15,874 nt of DNA, from NCBI GenBank assembly GCA_036652035.1, contig JAVVWR010000064.1, positions 1-15,874 of the forward strand, written 5' to 3'. Positions within the stretch are counted from its first letter, which is position 1; every line of letters starts with the position of its first letter. The notes under the pieces are model-generated. The model saw only the letters and a list, made by a program, of their open reading frames with translations, did no database searches and was not told where the DNA came from. A program made the position numbers and the translations under genes. This DNA comes from JAEZVV01 sp036652035. Its GTDB lineage: Bacteria > Pseudomonadota > Gammaproteobacteria > Burkholderiales > Burkholderiaceae_F. Of the stretch, positions 12,940 to 15,874 are shown in pieces.

Positions 12940-14370
12940 TCAAAGACCCTCGAGCTTGCGCGCCAGCTGCTTGCCAAGCTCCACCCCGGGCTGATCAAAA
13001 GCGTTGATGCCAAGAATGGTGGCGAGCATGGTGGTCTTGTGCTCGTAGAGCGCGAGCAAGGCTCCCAGGCGCGTCGGCGTCAACCGGTCGATCACGATCG
13101 TGCTCACCGCATTGACGGCTTGCGAATCGGCGTCGGGCGACACCAGCGCGTCGGCCTGGGCACGGGCGTTGGCCAGCAGGCTGGCGTGATGCTCGGGGTA
13201 ATCGTGCTCGTGCTGCTCGGCCCACAGAATGTCGACGCTGGTGCGGCCCGTGCCCTGCCGCAGCCACTGAAAAAAGGTGTGCTGGGCATCGGTGCCAACA
13301 CCGCCCCACACCGCCTGACCCGTGGGGTAGAGCGCCATCTTGCCGTCGGTGCGGCGGCTCTTGCCCAGGCTTTCCATCTCGAGCTGTTGCAGCCACGGGA
13401 TCATGGGGCCGAGCCGGTCGTCGTAGGGCAGCAGGCAGTGCATCGGCGCCTTGAGCGCGATCGCGTTCCAGGCCGCGAGCATCGCCAGGTTGGCCGGCAG
13501 ATTGGCGCCCAGGCGGGTCTCGAGCGAGTGTTGATCCATCACCCGCGCGCCCGCCAGCAGTTCATCGAACACGGCCGGGCCGAAACCCAGCATCACCGGC
13601 AGGCCGATCGCGCTCCACAGCGAAAAGCGCCCACCCACCCAGTCCCACAGCGGGAAATTGCGATCGGCCGGCAGGCCAAGAATGCGTGCCGCGTCGGGAC
13701 GAGCTGACACCGTGACCATGTGCTGCGCCAGGCCGGTCGCACCGATCCCCGCCGCCGCAAACCAGGCCTGCACCGCACGCGCGTTGAGCAAGGTCTCGCG
13801 GGTCGAAAAGCTCTTGCTCGAAACAATCGCCAGCGTGCGGCGCGCATCGAGCTGCGGCAGCAACCGCGCCAAGGCACTGCCGTCGACATTGCTGACGAAG
13901 TGCACCTTGGGTCCGGTGCGCGAACCCGACAAGGCGCTCACCACCAGCCGCGGGCCGGCGTCCGACCCGCCGATTCCGATATTGATCACGTCGGTGATCG
14001 ACTCTCCCGTCGCGCCGCGCCAATCGCCCACGCGAACGGCCTCGGCGAATTCGGCCATGCGCGCCTTGGTCGCAAGCACGTCGGACATCCCGGCGTGCTC
14101 ATGCGACTCGGCGCGCAACAGCGTGTGCAGGGCCGGGCGAGCCTCGCTCGCATTGACCAGGTCACCGGCCATCATCGCGGCGTGGGCCGGCATCACGCCG
14201 GCAGCCGTGGCGATGTCGTGCAACAGACCCAGATCATCCGGCGTGACGCGCTGGCGGCCGATGTCGAGCGTGAGCCCGCAGGCCGCCAGCAAGGCCGGCG
14301 CGCCGGCGGCATGCGACAGCGGCTGGGGCGTGATGCGCGTACGCGCGACCAGGGATTCAAGCGGATTCAT
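12940..14370 (-). CDS. pgi: glucose-6-phosphate isomerase
   Basis: Cytoplasmic enzyme interconverting fructose-6-P and glucose-6-P. At 476 residues it is shorter than the roughly 550-residue E. coli type but has every key motif: INIGIGGSDAGP, SKSFSTRET, WVGGRFSLWSAIGLP, the catalytic Glu 333 in ESLGKS, His 364 in GTDAQHTFFQ and Lys 467 in the C-terminal signature FDQPGVELGKQ. It starts 6 nt after the mutase stop, without an obvious Shine-Dalgarno. Placed between the phosphohexomutase and rmlB, it probably serves to draw fructose-6-P toward sugar nucleotides as well as glycolysis or gluconeogenesis. Confidence 0.96.
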   Translation of the reverse strand: MNPLESLVARTRITPQPLSHAAGAPALLAACGLTLDIGRQRVTPDDLGLLHDIATAAGVMPAHAAMMAGDLVNASEARPALHTLLRAESHEHAGMSDVLATKARMAEFAEAVRVGDWRGATGESITDVINIGIGGSDAGPRLVVSALSGSRTGPKVHFVSNVDGSALARLLPQLDARRTLAIVSSKSFSTRETLLNARAVQAWFAAAGIGATGLAQHMVTVSARPDAARILGLPADRNFPLWDWVGGRFSLWSAIGLPVMLGFGPAVFDELLAGARVMDQHSLETRLGANLPANLAMLAAWNAIALKAPMHCLLPYDDRLGPMIPWLQQLEMESLGKSRRTDGKMALYPTGQAVWGGVGTDAQHTFFQWLRQGTGRTSVDILWAEQHEHDYPEHHASLLANARAQADALVSPDADSQAVNAVSTIVIDRLTPTRLGALLALYEHKTTMLATILGINAFDQPGVELGKQLARKLEGL

Positions 14371-14376
14371 GCCGAC

Positions 14377-15750
14377 TCAGAAAGGAAGTTTCACATCGGG
14401 CGCGATCGCCAGGATCGCGGCGCGGAAAGCGGCCTGGATCCGCTCCAGCGCCTCGGGCGTGTCGCCCTCGAAGCGCAGAACAACAACCGGCGTGGTGTTC
14501 GAGGGCCGCGCCAGGCCGAAGCCGTCGGGCCACTCGGCGCGAACGCCGTCGATGGTGATGACTTCGCTCGCGCCATCGAATTTCGCGGCGCTGCGCAGGC
14601 GCTCAACCAGGGCGAAGTTCTCGCCTTCGGCGGTCTTGATCTGCAGCTCGGGGGTATTGACCGCGGTCGGCAAGGCCTTGAGAACGGCCGACGGGTCGGT
14701 GCTGCGAGACAGGATTTCCAACAGGCGAGCACCCGCGTAAAGACCGTCGTCAAAGCCGGGCCAGCGGTCATTGAAGAACAGGTGGCCGCTCATCTCTCCC
14801 GCAAACGGCGCAGCCGATTCCTTCAGCTTGGCCTTGATCAGCGAGTGGCCGGTGCGCCACATCGTGGGCTTGCCGCCGTGCGCCCGCACCCAGGGCGCAA
14901 GTGCTCGCGTGCACTTGACGTCGAAGATGATCTCGCCCCCGGGATTCGCGGCCAGGATGTCTTGAGCAAACAGCATGATCTGGCGGTCGGGGAAGATGAT
15001 CTGACCGTCCTTGGTGACCACGCCCAGGCGATCGCCGTCGCCATCGAACGCGAGGCCGATCTCGGCATCGGTCTGGCGCAGCGCGCGCGCCAGATCCTCG
15101 AGGTTCTCCGGATGCGCCGGGTCGGGGTGATGGTTGGGGAAGGTGCCGTCGATGTCGGTAAAGAGTTCGACCACTTCGCAGCCCAGCGCGCGGTACAGCT
15201 GCACGGCGGTGGGACCGGCCACGCCATTGCCGCAGTCGATCGCAATCTTCATCGGACGCGCGAGCTTGACGTCGCCGACAATGGCCTCGAGATACGCGGG
15301 CAGCACATCGGCCATTCGCACCTCGCCGCGCGCCGCGCCTTGCACCAGCCGGCCTTCTTCGATGCGGGCGCGCAAGGCCTGGATGCCATCGCCGTGCAGG
15401 GTGGCGCCGCCCATCATCAGCTTGAGCCCGTTGTACTCGGGCGGGTTGTGGCTGCCCGTGATCTCGACCCCCGACCCCGTGCCCAGGTGAACCGTGGAGA
15501 AGTAAAGAACCGGCGTTGGCACCATGCCGACGTCGATCACCGCGGTTCCGGTGCTGGCAATGCCGTCTTCGAGCGCGTCGCGCAGCAAGGGGCCCGAGAG
15601 CCGACCGTCACGGCCAATGCAGAGCGCCGCAATGCCTTGCTCGGCCGCTTCCGAGCCCAGTGCCTGCCCGATCAGGCGAACCGCCGTGGGAGTGAGCGCG
15701 GTCTCGACAATGCCGCGGATGTCATAAGCCTTGAAGATCGATGGGTTCAT
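14377..15750 (-). CDS. phosphomannomutase/phosphoglucomutase (AlgC/ManB type)
   Basis: Alpha-D-phosphohexomutase interconverting hexose-6-P and hexose-1-P. It has 457 residues. The phosphoserine loop TGSHNPPEYNG has Ser 100, the metal-binding loop FDGDGDR has Asp 236, 238 and 240, the sugar-specificity loop GEMSGHLFF is typical of dual PMM/PGM enzymes, and RPSNTTP is the C-terminal phosphate site. I chose ATG 15750 (MNPSIFKAYDIRG); a TTG two codons earlier is less likely. It is first in the operon. Because rmlA lies downstream, glucose-1-P formation is probably the main job here; mannose-1-P formation is also possible, hence no symbol. No clear promoter was found in the 118 bp upstream. Confidence 0.95.
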   Translation of the reverse strand: MNPSIFKAYDIRGIVETALTPTAVRLIGQALGSEAAEQGIAALCIGRDGRLSGPLLRDALEDGIASTGTAVIDVGMVPTPVLYFSTVHLGTGSGVEITGSHNPPEYNGLKLMMGGATLHGDGIQALRARIEEGRLVQGAARGEVRMADVLPAYLEAIVGDVKLARPMKIAIDCGNGVAGPTAVQLYRALGCEVVELFTDIDGTFPNHHPDPAHPENLEDLARALRQTDAEIGLAFDGDGDRLGVVTKDGQIIFPDRQIMLFAQDILAANPGGEIIFDVKCTRALAPWVRAHGGKPTMWRTGHSLIKAKLKESAAPFAGEMSGHLFFNDRWPGFDDGLYAGARLLEILSRSTDPSAVLKALPTAVNTPELQIKTAEGENFALVERLRSAAKFDGASEVITIDGVRAEWPDGFGLARPSNTTPVVVLRFEGDTPEALERIQAAFRAAILAIAPDVKLPF

Positions 15751-15828
15751 GGACAAGCCAGAGTCAGTCAGTTACAGGCCACCCAACCGCGTTACACGAG
15801 AACGCAGTCACGATGAATTGGAAATCAC

Positions 15829-15845
15829 GGCGGGCCAAGCCCGCC
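15829..15845. repeat. REP-like palindrome upstream of the mutase gene
   Basis: GGCGGGC and GCCCGCC form a perfect 7-bp inverted repeat with the 3-base loop CAA, followed on the plus strand by CTACG and an A-run. From memory, sequences of the form GTAGGGCGGGCTTGGCCCGCC are dispersed intergenic repeats in many proteobacteria. It lies 79 bp upstream of the mutase ATG and near the window edge. It may instead be a simple hairpin or the end of a neighbouring transcription unit. Confidence 0.5.
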
Positions 15846-15874
15846 CTACGAAAAACACGGCCCACGCACCCAGG

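Noticed and set aside
13720..15816. 698-codon open frame on the plus strand opposite pgi and the mutase
   Set aside because: It is a frame shadow of two certain genes, rich in Arg, Ala and Gly, with no motif.

Overview
The window looks like chromosomal core sequence from a high-GC Gram-negative bacterium. It is most likely a betaproteobacterium close to Burkholderiales. The reasons are: miaB next to a PhoH-family gene, a run of TetR regulator, PIMT-like methyltransferase, rhodanese and TolC genes beside waaA, LPS inner-core genes (Kdo and heptose transferases), and the look of the proteins. The assignment rests on recognition of sequence and gene order, not on a database search. No phage, plasmid, toxin or defence island is visible, and no stretch over 300 bases lacks a gene.

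Layout. (1) Positions 1-3599 read on the minus strand: thiD; a tRNA with anticodon CAU and its own good sigma70-type promoter; a small exported protein of unknown function starting 12 nt after the encoded CCA end of the tRNA; miaB; and a phoH-like gene cut by the left edge. (2) Positions 3649-7067 read on the plus strand: a TetR-type regulator behind a TTGACC-17-TATATT promoter whose -10 box touches a 22-bp imperfect palindrome, then a PIMT-like methyltransferase, a single-domain rhodanese and a TolC-type outer-membrane channel. The last three are tightly packed. (3) Positions 7098-15750 read on the minus strand as one long operon, in transcription order pgm/manB, pgi, rmlB, rmlD, rmlA, waaC, waaA, rmlC. 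Most junctions are 4-bp start/stop overlaps. A strong hairpin lies between the convergent ends of tolC and rmlC.

How the genes fit together. The right-hand operon encodes a continuous route from fructose-6-phosphate to dTDP-L-rhamnose: Pgi gives glucose-6-P, the phosphohexomutase gives glucose-1-P, and RmlA, RmlB, RmlC and RmlD finish the sugar nucleotide. Set among these are WaaA (Kdo transfer to lipid A) and WaaC (first heptose), so the operon couples rhamnose supply to LPS inner-core assembly. The neighbouring TolC operon also serves the envelope.

The most notable object is a short palindromic element inside waaA (8174-8246). It has 20-bp perfect inverted arms and sits in frame, adding about 25 residues to a cell-envelope enzyme that is normally essential. 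It resembles REP/MITE-type repeats and, in its effect, the in-frame palindromic elements known from Rickettsia. I found no convincing new multi-gene system. Other points of interest are the tRNA-mRNA dicistron, a PIMT-like enzyme lacking the family's usual catalytic-site motif, and the regulator's promoter/operator.
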